Positions 1 to 7,595 of a stretch of DNA of 13,228 nt are shown here, piece by piece; the first letter of the stretch is position 1, and each line of letters opens with the position of its first letter. The stretch is from an uncultured Selenomonas sp. Lineage in GTDB: Bacteria; Bacillota; Negativicutes; Selenomonadales; Selenomonadaceae. Made by a program: the position numbers and the translations under genes. The notes under the pieces were generated by a model. That model saw only the letters and a list, made by a program, of their open reading frames with translations, was not told the DNA's origin and searched no databases. Where the stretch lies: the NCBI GenBank assembly GCA_937915915.1, contig CALGGN010000184.1, forward strand, positions 1-13,228, read 5' to 3'.

Positions 1-1277
1 TCAAGCCCCAGGCCCGCACGGGGAGCGATGAGCTGAACAAACAGATTGAAGCCCTTTGGGCGGAGTGGACGCGGGCGGAAAACTGCGACATCACGGGGCA
101 GCAGACCTTTGAGGAATTGCAGGCCCTGCTTCTGCGCCGCAAGGTGGTGGACGGGGAAATCTTCATCAAGAAAACCATCACCCGCAAGGGCAAATTTCCC
201 CTCAGGCTGCAGGTTATCAAGTCTGACCTTCTGAGCCAGTATATGATAACCGCCCCCAGGAGCGGCAATGTTATCCGCTCCGGCGTGGAGCTGGATGATT
301 ACCTGAAGCCCGTGGCCTACTGGATAGACAAGAAAAGCCCTGACGGCTTTATCCAGTACGACCCGGACAGGGTGCCAGCCGAGGAAATCATTCACCTGTG
401 GACCAGGAAGCAGCCCGACCAAATCAGGGGCATTTCCGACCTGGCCCCCATCATCAAGCGGCTGAAAGACACCCAGGACTACCTGGACGCGGAAACCGTG
501 GCGGCAAGAATCGCCGCCTGCTTCTCTGTTTTTATCACTACTACCGATGGCACATCCGGCAAAGTTGGCCGCCTGGGCAATATGAAGGACCCGGAAGGCA
601 AGAAATTGCAGTCCCTGCGCCCCGGCATGATTAAATATCTGGCCCCTGGGGAGAAAGTGGAAACCGCCAGCCCTTCCCGTGGCATGGCCAACGCCAAGGA
701 TTACATCAGCATCCAGGAGCGGCTGGCAGGGGCGGGCCTGGGCATGTCCTATGAGCTTATGAGCCGGGATTTCGATAAGTCCAGCTTTTCGGCGGCCAGG
801 CAGGGCATGCTGGAAGACAGGAAAACCTTTGAGCCCATGCAGCACTACCTGGCAGAGCATCTTTGCGGCCCCATCTATCGGGAATGGCTGGATTTATGCG
901 TGATAGCCGGCCTCCTGCAAATCCCGGATTATTACGCGAACCGGGAGAAATATCAGCAGTGCGAATGGGTGACCCCCGGCTGGACCTGGATAGACCCCAG
1001 CAAGGAAGTTAATGCAGATATCATAGCCCTGCAGAATGGCGGCAAAACCATGGCTCAGTGGTGTGCAGAGCGTGGCTATGACTGGCGGGAGCAGTTGGAG
1101 CAGATGGCTCTGGAGAAGAACACGGCAGAAGCCCTGGGCCTTAAACTGTCCATCCACACCCCCATCACGGTACAAGCTGCCCAGAGCAATCATGTGGATG
1201 ATAACGCCGGTGACGGTGAGGATAACGACAAGGAGGATGAAGATGGAACCGAAGACGAGAACCAGGAACAAGAATGA
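1..1277 (+). CDS. Phage portal protein, lambda family (5' end cut off)
   Basis: Portal proteins form the dodecameric ring at one capsid vertex through which DNA enters and leaves, and to which terminase and then the neck bind. The reading frame is open from base 3 to the TGA at 1275-1277, so 424 residues are visible and the true start lies upstream. The visible N-terminus has the lambda gpB-type stretch with W..W, CDITG and then the VVDGEIFI strand. Further on come the HLW..KQPDQIRG segment, the SFSAARQG motif (near 783-806) and a typical EWLDLCVIAG region. Lambda gpB is about 530 residues, so roughly the first 100 are missing. The last 30 residues are strongly acidic (runs of D, E, N and G), which is unusual and may be disordered. 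The 3' end overlaps the next gene by 35 bases in another frame. Family assignment is firm from recognised motifs; no structure or search was run. Confidence 0.93.
   Translation, partial: KPQARTGSDELNKQIEALWAEWTRAENCDITGQQTFEELQALLLRRKVVDGEIFIKKTITRKGKFPLRLQVIKSDLLSQYMITAPRSGNVIRSGVELDDYLKPVAYWIDKKSPDGFIQYDPDRVPAEEIIHLWTRKQPDQIRGISDLAPIIKRLKDTQDYLDAETVAARIAACFSVFITTTDGTSGKVGRLGNMKDPEGKKLQSLRPGMIKYLAPGEKVETASPSRGMANAKDYISIQERLAGAGLGMSYELMSRDFDKSSFSAARQGMLEDRKTFEPMQHYLAEHLCGPIYREWLDLCVIAGLLQIPDYYANREKYQQCEWVTPGWTWIDPSKEVNADIIALQNGGKTMAQWCAERGYDWREQLEQMALEKNTAEALGLKLSIHTPITVQAAQSNHVDDNAGDGEDNDKEDEDGTEDENQEQE
1231..1236 (+). promoter_or_regulatory. Ribosome binding site setting the start of the protease-capsid gene
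   Basis: A perfect AGGAGG lies inside the end of the portal gene, 6 bases before the ATG at 1243. A second in-frame ATG at 1237 touches the motif and is too close to be used. The reading frame is open upstream as far as 1036, but that part only overlays the portal gene in another frame. This site therefore argues for 1243 as the real start. Confidence 0.85.
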
Positions 1278-3174
1278 GCCGCTATCCCGTGCCTTTTACG
1301 GGGAAATCATCTGCCGTGATGCGGGGGAGGAGAAGGACAGCCGCACCTTCAGCCTGTCCCTTTCCAGTGAGGAGCCATATCAAAGGTGGTTTGGCACTGA
1401 AATTCTCCTGCATACGGCAGAGGCTATCGACCTCACCCGCCTGCAGGAGATAGGCGTCATGCTGTTCAACCATGACCCTGACCGTGTTATGGGGAAAATC
1501 CTTTCTGTGGAGCTGGATGAGGCAGAGCACAAGCTGAGGGCGGTGGTTCAGTTTGACGAAGACGAAGAAAGCGAAAGAATCTACCAGAAAGTCAAAAGCG
1601 GCACCCTCAAAGGGGTTTCCGTGGGCTACAGGGTGGACACCTGGGAAGAAGTGGGAGAAGGCCGAAAGAGCCAAAACGGGCGCTTTAACGGCCCCTGTGA
1701 TATTGCCACCCATTGGACGCCCTATGAGCTTTCTATCGTGTCCCTTCCTGCTGATCCCACCGTAGGTGTAGGCCGTAGTTTAGAACATGACAACGAGGAA
1801 GAAAATGGAGATGTGAACATGGACGAGAACAAGAAAACCATCCAGGCAGAGCCGGAAACCAGGAGCCAGGCCCAGCCTGAGAATGTACCCCAGCCCCAGG
1901 CTGCCCAGGAGCCCCCGCTGGATGCAGAAGCCGTAAGGAGCGCCGCCGTGGAGGCAGAGCGTCAGCGTGTGCGTGAGATTGACGGGCTTTGCCGTCAGTT
2001 CGGCATGGATTCTGCCAAGTTCATCAGCGAAGGCACCAGCGTAGAAGCTGCCAGGGCTGCCGTGCTGCAGCAGTTGGCTCAGGAGCGCAAGCCCCAGCAG
2101 GTGAATGTGCAGGCAGACGAAATGGACAAATTCCGCGCCGCTGCCATTGACGGCCTTGCCATGCGGGCGGGCCTGGGTATCGAAAAGCCTGCCGCCGGTG
2201 CTGATGAATTCCGTGGTAAGCGCATGATGCGCCTTGCAGCGGAGTGCATTGAACGCGAAAAGAACGCAAGCACCCGCAACATGGACGATGAGATGCTTAT
2301 CCGCGAAGCTTTGACGGGAACGGGTGCTTTCCCCGGCATCCTGTCCAATGTGGCGAACAAGTCCATGGCCCAGGCTTATCAGGAAGCATCTACGACTTAC
2401 CAGCTCTGGACGGCCAAAGGCAGCAACTCTGACTTCAAGCAGGCCACCCGCTATCGTCTGAGCGAGGCCGGGGAACTGGAAAAAATCGGTGAAAATGGCG
2501 AATTTAAACATGATGAAATCACGGAAAGCTCTGTGACTGTCGGTGTGGCCACCTATGGCAAGAGCTTTTCCCTTACCCGTCAGGCTATTATCAACGACGA
2601 TATGGGCGCACTCAAGGCCCTGCCCTCCATCCACGGTGCTGCCTGCCGCCGCATGATCAACAAAATGGTCTATTCCATCCTGACGGACAACCCCACCATC
2701 GAGGGAGCGGCACTTTTCCACGCAAGCCACGGCAACCTGCAGACCCAGGGCCTCACTGTGGCAGGGCTGGGCAAAATCAAGGCGGCTATGGCCAAGCAGA
2801 AGAATATTGCAGGCAAGGCATTCCTCAATATCCAGCCTGCTTACCTGATTGTGCCCGTGGATCTGGAAGTGGAAGCAGCCCAGCTCATCAACTCTGTGGT
2901 TGACCCGTCCAAGAGCAACGCCACCGTTAACCCCTTTGCAAATAAGCTGTCTGTGATTGCAGACCCGGAACTTTCCACAGGCAATGTTTTCTACATGGTT
3001 GCCGCTCCCGGCATCGTGCCCACCGTCGAAGTCACCAGCCTGAACGGCAATGAGACCCCTACCATGGAAAGCGCCGTCCAGTTCGACACTCTGGGCATCA
3101 AGTGGCGCATTTACTACGATGTGGGCGTGAATTTGCTCGATTTCCGTGGCATTCAGAAGAGCACCATCAGCTAA
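1243..3174 (+). CDS. Prohead protease / scaffold / major capsid protein fusion
   Basis: A 643-residue protein that appears to carry three head-assembly functions in one chain. Residues about 10-180 look like an S78 (HK97 gp4-type) prohead protease: NHDPDRVMGKI with candidate catalytic His77, GTLKGVSVGYR with candidate Ser126, and the YELSIVSLPADP strand containing Glu162. Residues about 195-228 are a Q/P/E-rich linker. Residues about 228-345 are charged and helical (AVEAERQRVREI...) like the delta or scaffold segments of HK97-fold capsid proteins. Residues about 345-643 are the capsid domain, resembling the Mu gpT / HK97-fold group, with the LFHASHGN and WRIYYDVGVNLLDFRGI segments. Such fusions are known in phage genomes. 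Self-cleavage of the N-terminal part after assembly is expected but not visible. A possible internal start at 1819 (Met193) could yield scaffold-capsid without protease. The start is fixed by the AGGAGG at 1231. Confidence 0.9.
   Translation: MEPKTRTRNKNEPLSRAFYGEIICRDAGEEKDSRTFSLSLSSEEPYQRWFGTEILLHTAEAIDLTRLQEIGVMLFNHDPDRVMGKILSVELDEAEHKLRAVVQFDEDEESERIYQKVKSGTLKGVSVGYRVDTWEEVGEGRKSQNGRFNGPCDIATHWTPYELSIVSLPADPTVGVGRSLEHDNEEENGDVNMDENKKTIQAEPETRSQAQPENVPQPQAAQEPPLDAEAVRSAAVEAERQRVREIDGLCRQFGMDSAKFISEGTSVEAARAAVLQQLAQERKPQQVNVQADEMDKFRAAAIDGLAMRAGLGIEKPAAGADEFRGKRMMRLAAECIEREKNASTRNMDDEMLIREALTGTGAFPGILSNVANKSMAQAYQEASTTYQLWTAKGSNSDFKQATRYRLSEAGELEKIGENGEFKHDEITESSVTVGVATYGKSFSLTRQAIINDDMGALKALPSIHGAACRRMINKMVYSILTDNPTIEGAALFHASHGNLQTQGLTVAGLGKIKAAMAKQKNIAGKAFLNIQPAYLIVPVDLEVEAAQLINSVVDPSKSNATVNPFANKLSVIADPELSTGNVFYMVAAPGIVPTVEVTSLNGNETPTMESAVQFDTLGIKWRIYYDVGVNLLDFRGIQKSTIS
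1807..1821 (+). promoter_or_regulatory. Possible internal ribosome site and start within the fusion gene
   Basis: GGAG at 1807-1810 stands 8 bases before an in-frame ATG at 1819 (MDENKK...), exactly at the border between the protease domain and the linker. Initiation here would give a 451-residue scaffold-capsid protein lacking the protease. Nested starts of this kind are known in other phages (lambda C/Nu3). The signal is moderate and could be chance. Confidence 0.35.
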
Positions 3175-3192
3175 GGACAGGAGGGCTAGAAC

Positions 3193-3519
3193 ATGGCAAA
3201 AGCAGTTTATGTGCAGAAGGGTGATAACATCGACTTTACCGCTGCCGAGACGGTAGGGTACATGGATGTTGTGCCCCTGGAAGATAAGGTAGGCGTGGCC
3301 ATGCAGGATATTCCTGCGGGCGGCACAGGCACCGTGGCCCTCACAGGGGCCTATGCCTTCCCCGCCGTCACCGGTACTGCTCTGAAGGTGGGGCAGAAAG
3401 TCTATTGGGATGCGGCAAACGGTGTCATTACTAACACCGCCACCAGCAACACCTTTGCAGGCCATGCCATCACCGCCAAAGCGGCAGCAGGAAACACCGT
3501 CACGGTGAGGCTGGGGTGA
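3193..3519 (+). CDS. DUF2190-like capsid cement / head decoration protein
   Basis: A 108-residue, glycine-, alanine- and threonine-rich beta protein. It begins MAKAVYVQKGDNIDFTAA, continues with GVAMQDIPAGGTGTVALTGAY, then a VGQKVYWDAANGVIT motif, and ends in valine-rich strands. This is the usual pattern of DUF2190 proteins, which sit directly beside the major capsid gene and are thought to decorate or cement the capsid shell. AGGAGG at 3179-3184 lies 8 bases before the ATG. The gene follows the capsid gene by 18 bases, and its TGA overlaps the next start by one base. Family call is from the motif pattern and the neighbour; the decoration role is known for some members and inferred here. Confidence 0.82.
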   Translation: MAKAVYVQKGDNIDFTAAETVGYMDVVPLEDKVGVAMQDIPAGGTGTVALTGAYAFPAVTGTALKVGQKVYWDAANGVITNTATSNTFAGHAITAKAAAGNTVTVRLG

Positions 3520-3869
3520 TGTCCTTCAAGGACATGGTGGCAGCGGATATTTCCGCTGTGTTCCTTAACCCGGAGGAATTTGGGGAAACTCATAACCTGG
3601 AAGGGAAAGAGTGCATCTGCGTGGTGTCCGGCTGGGCAACAGATGACCGCAAGGCAAATCTTCGCGGCGGCGGGCGTACCCCGGAGGGGCTGCATGGCGA
3701 CTATATCACCGTATGCGTGAAGGCAGAGGATTTGGGGAGAGTGCCCAAAGAAGGCACACCCTTCCGCATGGACGGCAAGCGTTATGTGGTGGATAAATGC
3801 ACCAACGATATGGGCATGCTGACCATAGAGCTGGGGGCCTACCGCATGGGAGGCGGTGCATTCGGATGA
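3519..3869 (+). CDS. Head-tail joining / connector protein
   Basis: A 116-residue protein. Its N-terminus (MSFKDMVAADISAVFLNPEEFGE) has the 'short helix then VFLNP.EF' pattern seen in many Firmicute phage head-tail joining proteins of the lambda FII / Gifsy-2 attachment group. The C-terminal half is beta-rich (KRYVVDKCTNDMGMLTIEL). It probably sits in the neck between the portal and the tail. The ATG at 3519 is chosen over the adjacent GTG at 3516 because it forms a TGATG overlap with the preceding stop, 8 bases after a TGAGG motif. Its own TGA overlaps the next ATG. Assignment rests on N-terminal pattern, size and position; it could equally be called a hypothetical neck protein. Confidence 0.7.
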   Translation: MSFKDMVAADISAVFLNPEEFGETHNLEGKECICVVSGWATDDRKANLRGGGRTPEGLHGDYITVCVKAEDLGRVPKEGTPFRMDGKRYVVDKCTNDMGMLTIELGAYRMGGGAFG

Positions 3870-4429
3870 TTGAGATAGATGCAAGCGACCTTATCAGGGC
3901 GCAGCAGCTTTTGCAGGGGATACCGGGGGCGGCTCAGAAGGCCGCCAATACGGCCATACGCAAGAGCATCCGTGGAGCTAAGAAGGACGCGACCGACAAG
4001 GCCAAGGAGCGGTATACCATCAAGCCCTCCTACATCACGAGAACCATGAAGGTGTCTTTTCAGGGGGGCGGCGCTGTGCTGACCTCCAGGGGGCGGGTGA
4101 ACGACCTGGCCTATTTCAAGCACAAGCCCACGGCGGTGCCAAAAAGGCGGCCAGCCAAAGGCAACTACCTCTACAGTCAGGTGGTGAAGGGGCAGGGAGG
4201 CACCATTGCCCATGCCTTCCTGGCCAGGATGAAATCCGGCCATGTGGGAGTGTTCCGGCGCACCGCCGGGAGCAGCAGCCTGCCCATTGCCAAGCTGTCC
4301 GGCCCTTCCACCCCTCAAATGCTGGAAAGTCCCGGCGTGAGGGAATTCGTGGAGAAAAGGGCCCAGGAAAGACTCAGTAAGGAACTGGAAAGAGAGGTGA
4401 ATGCCTTCCTTATGGGCTATAGAAGATGA
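3866..4429 (+). CDS. Minor tail protein Z-like (GPZ) neck / tail completion protein
   Basis: A 187-residue basic protein. It begins MIEIDASDLIRAQQLLQGIPGAAQ, followed by a lysine- and arginine-rich helix in which 'AANTAIRKSIRGAKKDATDKA' leads to RYTIKPSYI. It then has the TSRGRVNDLAYFKHKP strand, a HAFLARMKSGHVGVFRR strand, and a charged helical C-terminus. This matches the general plan of the prophage minor tail protein Z family (lambda gpZ-like), which helps complete or join tails to heads. The frame is open further upstream, but the ATG at 3866 forms a 4-base ATGA overlap with the preceding gene and follows GGGAGG at 3848-3853. The stop likewise overlaps the next gene by ATGA. The exact step at which it acts is inferred. 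Confidence 0.78.
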   Translation: MIEIDASDLIRAQQLLQGIPGAAQKAANTAIRKSIRGAKKDATDKAKERYTIKPSYITRTMKVSFQGGGAVLTSRGRVNDLAYFKHKPTAVPKRRPAKGNYLYSQVVKGQGGTIAHAFLARMKSGHVGVFRRTAGSSSLPIAKLSGPSTPQMLESPGVREFVEKRAQERLSKELEREVNAFLMGYRR

Positions 4430-4944
4430 CACCGGCAAGATTAGTGCAAGCCGTAACGGCAGAAGTGAAAGAAGCCGTCAAGGGCTACAAAATGAAAGCC
4501 GAAGGGCAGGAGGACAAAGCCGTTTCCGTCTATGCCCAGCATATCCTTGACGAAGATTTTCAGGACGATAGCTACTACCCCTTGATAATCGTCAGCTGGC
4601 AGGGCACCGAAGACACAGATGACGGCGCTGAGGCAATTATAGGCCTCACCTTTGGAGTTTTCGGCGAAGAGGGCAAAGGAGAGGACGGCAAGGGGGCGGA
4701 CGGCAGAGGAACGGGAGCATGGCAGGATCTTCTCTCCATCATTGAGAGGGTACGGCAGCGCCTCCTGATATTCCGCAAGCTGGACAACCGTTTCCGCCTC
4801 ATCATGCCCGTGAAGTTTGAAACCATTGAGGCCCAGCCCATCCCCTTCTGGTTTGGCTATGGAACCCTGCGTTACCAGGTGGGACAGCCGGGGCAGCACA
4901 TGGAAGAAGACTGGTACAAGATAACGGAGGAATACATCAAATGA
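4426..4944 (+). CDS. Probable tail terminator / tail completion protein
   Basis: A 172-residue protein with an acidic character. Visible landmarks are YYPLIIVSWQGTEDTDDG, then a beta strand IIGLTFGVFGEE, a Gly/Asp/Lys-rich loop, the helix WQDLLSIIERVRQRLL, and the segment PIPFWFGYGTLRYQV. The order beta strand, loop, 'DLL.IIER.R..L' helix and closing strand is common in phage proteins encoded just before the sheath. It fits a terminator that caps the tail tube, like the Mu gp37 position. The gene has no strong ribosome site of its own and starts within an ATGA overlap, so it is probably translated by coupling. Function is inferred from position and fold pattern. Confidence 0.6.
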   Translation: MTPARLVQAVTAEVKEAVKGYKMKAEGQEDKAVSVYAQHILDEDFQDDSYYPLIIVSWQGTEDTDDGAEAIIGLTFGVFGEEGKGEDGKGADGRGTGAWQDLLSIIERVRQRLLIFRKLDNRFRLIMPVKFETIEAQPIPFWFGYGTLRYQVGQPGQHMEEDWYKITEEYIK

Positions 4945-5231
4945 GTGAGAAGCAGGAAGAAAAAAAGCCCGTCAAGGGCAAAGCCAAGCAGGAGAATCTC
5001 AAGCAGGAGGCCGGGCCCGTGATGTATATCGGCCCCAACCTCCTTTCCAAGGGACTGAAAACCTATACCGTGTATAAGCAGGAGCCTGCTGAAATTATTT
5101 CGAGCCTCCAGCAGGAATTCAAGACCATCAACCGGCTCTTTGTCCCCGTGACGGCAGCCACCAGGGCCATGGCTGACCTGCAGAAGAAGGGCACCCCTGT
5201 GAACCTGGCCTATGCAGAGATGACGAAGTGA
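4941..5231 (+). CDS. Small protein of unknown function upstream of the sheath gene
   Basis: A 96-residue protein that I do not recognise with certainty. Residues 1-25 are very rich in Lys, Glu and Gln and are probably disordered. From residue 28 there is a compact part starting MYIGPNLLSKGLKTYTVYK, followed by the helix EIISSLQQEFKTINRLFVP and a second helix with a basic patch. It sits where Mu and related phages carry a small protein (the DUF2635 position) directly before the sheath, but the sequence does not clearly match that family. CGGAGG at 4925-4930 lies 10 bases before the ATG, which overlaps the previous stop (ATGA). A neck or tail-assembly role is likely from context only. Confidence 0.8.
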   Translation: MSEKQEEKKPVKGKAKQENLKQEAGPVMYIGPNLLSKGLKTYTVYKQEPAEIISSLQQEFKTINRLFVPVTAATRAMADLQKKGTPVNLAYAEMTK

Positions 5232-5250
5232 GTTAAGGAAGGAGAAAGAC

Positions 5251-6696
5251 ATGGCATATAAGCATGGTATTTACACCGGCGAGGTGCCCACCAGTCTGGT
5301 GCCCATGACCCAGACTGACAGCGGCCTTATCATTGCCTTTGGCACAGCCCCGGTACATCTGGCAACTGCCCCGGCAGAAGTCAATACCCCGGTGCTTTGC
5401 TACACCTACGCTGAGGCAGTGGCCGCTTTCGGCTACTCTGACGATTGGAACAAGTTCACCCTCTGCGAGGTGATGAAGTCTCAGTTTGCGCTCTTTAACA
5501 TGGCTCCTGTGGTCTTTGTGAACGTGCTTGATAAGGCCAAGCACATAGCAAAAATGACCCAGGAAGAATGTGCCCTCATAGACCATATCGGCACTATCAC
5601 CGAACCAGCCCTGCTGGCAGATATCAAAGTATATGCTGCTACCGATGGGGAGGCATTGGTGGCAGATACCGACTACACGGCAGCCCATGATGATAACGGC
5701 AACTTGATCATCACAGCCCTCACAGGCGGTGCCCTGGCCACCGCTGATAAGGCCTATGTGACCTACACAAAGCTGGCCCCCGACAACGTGGCGGCGGCAG
5801 ATATTATCGGCGGCATCGACACGGTGACCGGCAAAGCTGAGGGCCTGGAGCTGATTGATGAAATTTACCCCCGCTTTGGCTTGGTGCCCGGTATCATCAT
5901 TGCCCCCAAGTGGTCCAAGAATATCAATGTGGCAGCGGTGATGAAGGCCAAGGAGCACAATATCTGCGGCCACTTCAACGCCATTTCCGTCTGCGATATC
6001 CCCACGGAAACGGTGAAGACCTACACCGCCGCCGGAGAATGGAAGAATCAGAATATCGGGGCTGACAAAGACTGTGTTGTATGCTGGCCTCTTCTGAAGC
6101 AGGGAGATGAAGTATTCCACCTGTCCACTCAGCTGGCCTCTGTTATGAACTACACTGACAGTCAGCACGATGATATTCCCTCCTATTCCCCCTCCAACAA
6201 GAGCCTGCAGGCCAATGGTGCCTGCCTTCTGGATGGCACGGAGATTTACCTGAACAATGCCCAGGCTGCCTATCTGAACGGCCAGGGCGTTGTCACCGCC
6301 CTGAACTTCATCGGCGGCTGGAAGTCCTGGGGCAACCGCACCGCTGCCTACCCCTCCAACACGGATGTGAAGGACAGTTTCATCTCCTCGCGCCGGATGT
6401 TCAACTGGATCGGCAACACTCTCATTATCACCTTCTGGAGTAAGATTGACGATCCCACCAACAAGCGGTTCATTGAAACCATCGTGGACAGCGCCAATAT
6501 CTGGCTCAACGGCCTCACGGCCAAAGGCGCCCTTTCAGGTGGCCGGGTGGAATTCCGGGAAGATGAAAACACCACCACCGGGCTGATGGACGGCATTATT
6601 TACTTCCACGTCTACATCACGCCGCCTTCTCCTGCCCGCGAGATCCATTTCACCCAGGAATACGACCCGGCGTATATTTCTACTCTGTTCGCTTGA
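5251..6696 (+). CDS. Tail sheath protein
   Basis: A 481-residue contractile sheath subunit. Rings of it surround the tube and shorten on host contact to drive the tube through the envelope. The N-terminus (KHGIYTGEVPTSLVP then TDSGLIIAFGTAPVH) is the classic sheath start. Residues about 115-190 form an inserted beta domain, with the repeated 'DYTAAHDDNGNLIIT' and 'YVTYTKLAPDNVAAADIIGG' pattern seen in PBSX-type and Mu-type sheaths. The C-terminal domain has the conserved FNWIGNTLIITFWSKIDDPTN region and the closing strand FHVYITPPSPAREIHF found in P2 FI relatives. AAGGAG at 5239-5244 lies 6 bases before the ATG. The last four codons, including the stop, are tandemly duplicated at DNA level. 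It shows the phage is a myovirus-type. Confidence 0.95.
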   Translation: MAYKHGIYTGEVPTSLVPMTQTDSGLIIAFGTAPVHLATAPAEVNTPVLCYTYAEAVAAFGYSDDWNKFTLCEVMKSQFALFNMAPVVFVNVLDKAKHIAKMTQEECALIDHIGTITEPALLADIKVYAATDGEALVADTDYTAAHDDNGNLIITALTGGALATADKAYVTYTKLAPDNVAAADIIGGIDTVTGKAEGLELIDEIYPRFGLVPGIIIAPKWSKNINVAAVMKAKEHNICGHFNAISVCDIPTETVKTYTAAGEWKNQNIGADKDCVVCWPLLKQGDEVFHLSTQLASVMNYTDSQHDDIPSYSPSNKSLQANGACLLDGTEIYLNNAQAAYLNGQGVVTALNFIGGWKSWGNRTAAYPSNTDVKDSFISSRRMFNWIGNTLIITFWSKIDDPTNKRFIETIVDSANIWLNGLTAKGALSGGRVEFREDENTTTGLMDGIIYFHVYITPPSPAREIHFTQEYDPAYISTLFA

Positions 6697-6708
6697 CTGT
6701 TCGCTTGA
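6685..6708 (+). repeat. Perfect 12-bp tandem duplication over the sheath stop codon
   Basis: CTGTTCGCTTGA occurs twice in direct succession (6685-6696 and 6697-6708). The first copy encodes the last three residues (LFA) and TGA stop of the sheath; the second repeats the same codons in frame after the stop. It therefore gives a second in-frame stop just before the ribosome site of the tube gene. It looks like a recent slippage duplication without effect on the protein. Confidence 0.9.
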
Positions 6709-6722
6709 TTAGGAGGTAAACA

Positions 6723-7250
6723 ATGGGAAGCGTAAACATGGTGAGAGATAAGCTCATCAATTTTGAAGTGTTTGTGGCAGGCGGCCGCAAGCTGGGCATG
6801 GCAGACATTACCCTGCCCAGCATCGAGTATAAGACCGCCACCCTCTCGGGGGCGGGCATCGGCGGAGAGATTGAAATGCCCACGCCGGGGCAGACCGGCA
6901 GCATGGAACTGGAAATCAATTGGCGCACCCTCAATGAGGATGCGACCAAGCTGCTGGCCATGAAGGCCCATGACCTGGAGCTGAGAGGATCCAGTGAACA
7001 GTATGATGCAGGCACCGGGGAGATATCCTCTGAGCCTGTAAAAATCAATGTTCGCACCCTGCCCAAGAAGGGCGATATGGGCAGCTTCAAGCCCGCAGAC
7101 CATACGGACACCAAGAACACCTTGGAACTGGTATACATCAAAATCACCATTGCGAACAAGAAGGTGCTGGAAATCGACAAGCTCAACTACATCCACTTTG
7201 TGGACGGCGTGGATTTCCTGGCCAGCGTTCGCAGCGACCTGGGGCTTTGA
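6723..7250 (+). CDS. Tail tube protein (P2 FII family)
   Basis: A 175-residue tube subunit; hexameric rings of it form the inner tube inside the sheath. Visible features match the P2 FII group: KLINFEVFVAGGRKLGMADITLPSI near the start, then MELEINWRTLNED in the middle, and a terminal LELVYIKITIANKKVLEIDKLNYIHFVDGVD segment. P2 FII is 172 residues, so length agrees closely. AGGAGG at 6711-6716 lies 6 bases before the ATG. The sheath-tube-chaperone-tape measure order is the standard one for contractile tails. Confidence 0.95.
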   Translation: MGSVNMVRDKLINFEVFVAGGRKLGMADITLPSIEYKTATLSGAGIGGEIEMPTPGQTGSMELEINWRTLNEDATKLLAMKAHDLELRGSSEQYDAGTGEISSEPVKINVRTLPKKGDMGSFKPADHTDTKNTLELVYIKITIANKKVLEIDKLNYIHFVDGVDFLASVRSDLGL

Positions 7251-7262
7251 TAGGAGGACAAC

Positions 7263-7595
7263 ATGGCAACGAAAGAACTTGAGAATGTAGAGATTGAAGC
7301 GGAAGAGAAAGAAGAAAAGCAGGAGCTTGACTTCTCCAACCTGGAAGCAAAGCTGGGGGAGCTCAAGGCCCAGGCTTACATGGATGCAGAAAGGGCCTGC
7401 CGCATGAAGGCAGACGCCACCCCGGATATCACCTACAGCTCCAGCTTCAGGGCCAGGCTGGCAGCCCGTGCCCTGGGGGTGGACTATAAGGAGATCCAGA
7501 ACCTGCCTATTCCTGTGTTCACAGAGCTGGCAGGCAGGGTGCTGGCTTTTTTATTGCAGTCTTCGGCAGAAAAGCTGATGAATGGCGAAGGATAA
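7263..7595 (+). CDS. Tail assembly chaperone, short form (P2 gpE-like)
   Basis: A 110-residue protein with a glutamate- and lysine-rich N-terminus (residues 1-30) followed by helices: NLEAKLGELKAQAYMDAE, then YSSSFRARLAARALGVDYKEI, then PVFTELAGRVLAFLLQS. Position between tube and tape measure, and the size (P2 gpE is 91 residues), mark it as the tail assembly chaperone that coats the tape measure during tail building. AGGAGG at 7252-7257 lies 5 bases before the ATG. Near the 3' end, at codons 95-97, is the heptamer T TTT TTA in the correct phase for -1 slippage, giving the longer form described separately. Confidence 0.85.
   Translation: MATKELENVEIEAEEKEEKQELDFSNLEAKLGELKAQAYMDAERACRMKADATPDITYSSSFRARLAARALGVDYKEIQNLPIPVFTELAGRVLAFLLQSSAEKLMNGEG

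Noticed and set aside
1036..1242. Upstream extension of the protease-capsid frame to an ATG at 1036
   Set aside because: It overlays the portal gene for its whole length, its sequence is Trp/Arg/Ser-rich shadow style, and the strong AGGAGG at 1231 places the start at 1243.
1780..3465. A 561-codon open frame on the - strand across the capsid gene
   Set aside because: It is antisense to the well-supported protease-capsid fusion, has no ribosome site or recognisable domain, and is low-complexity in Cys, His and Gly, as expected for the complement of a GC-rich gene.
5233..6168. A 311-codon open frame on the - strand across the sheath gene
   Set aside because: Antisense shadow of the sheath gene; no family pattern and no start signal.
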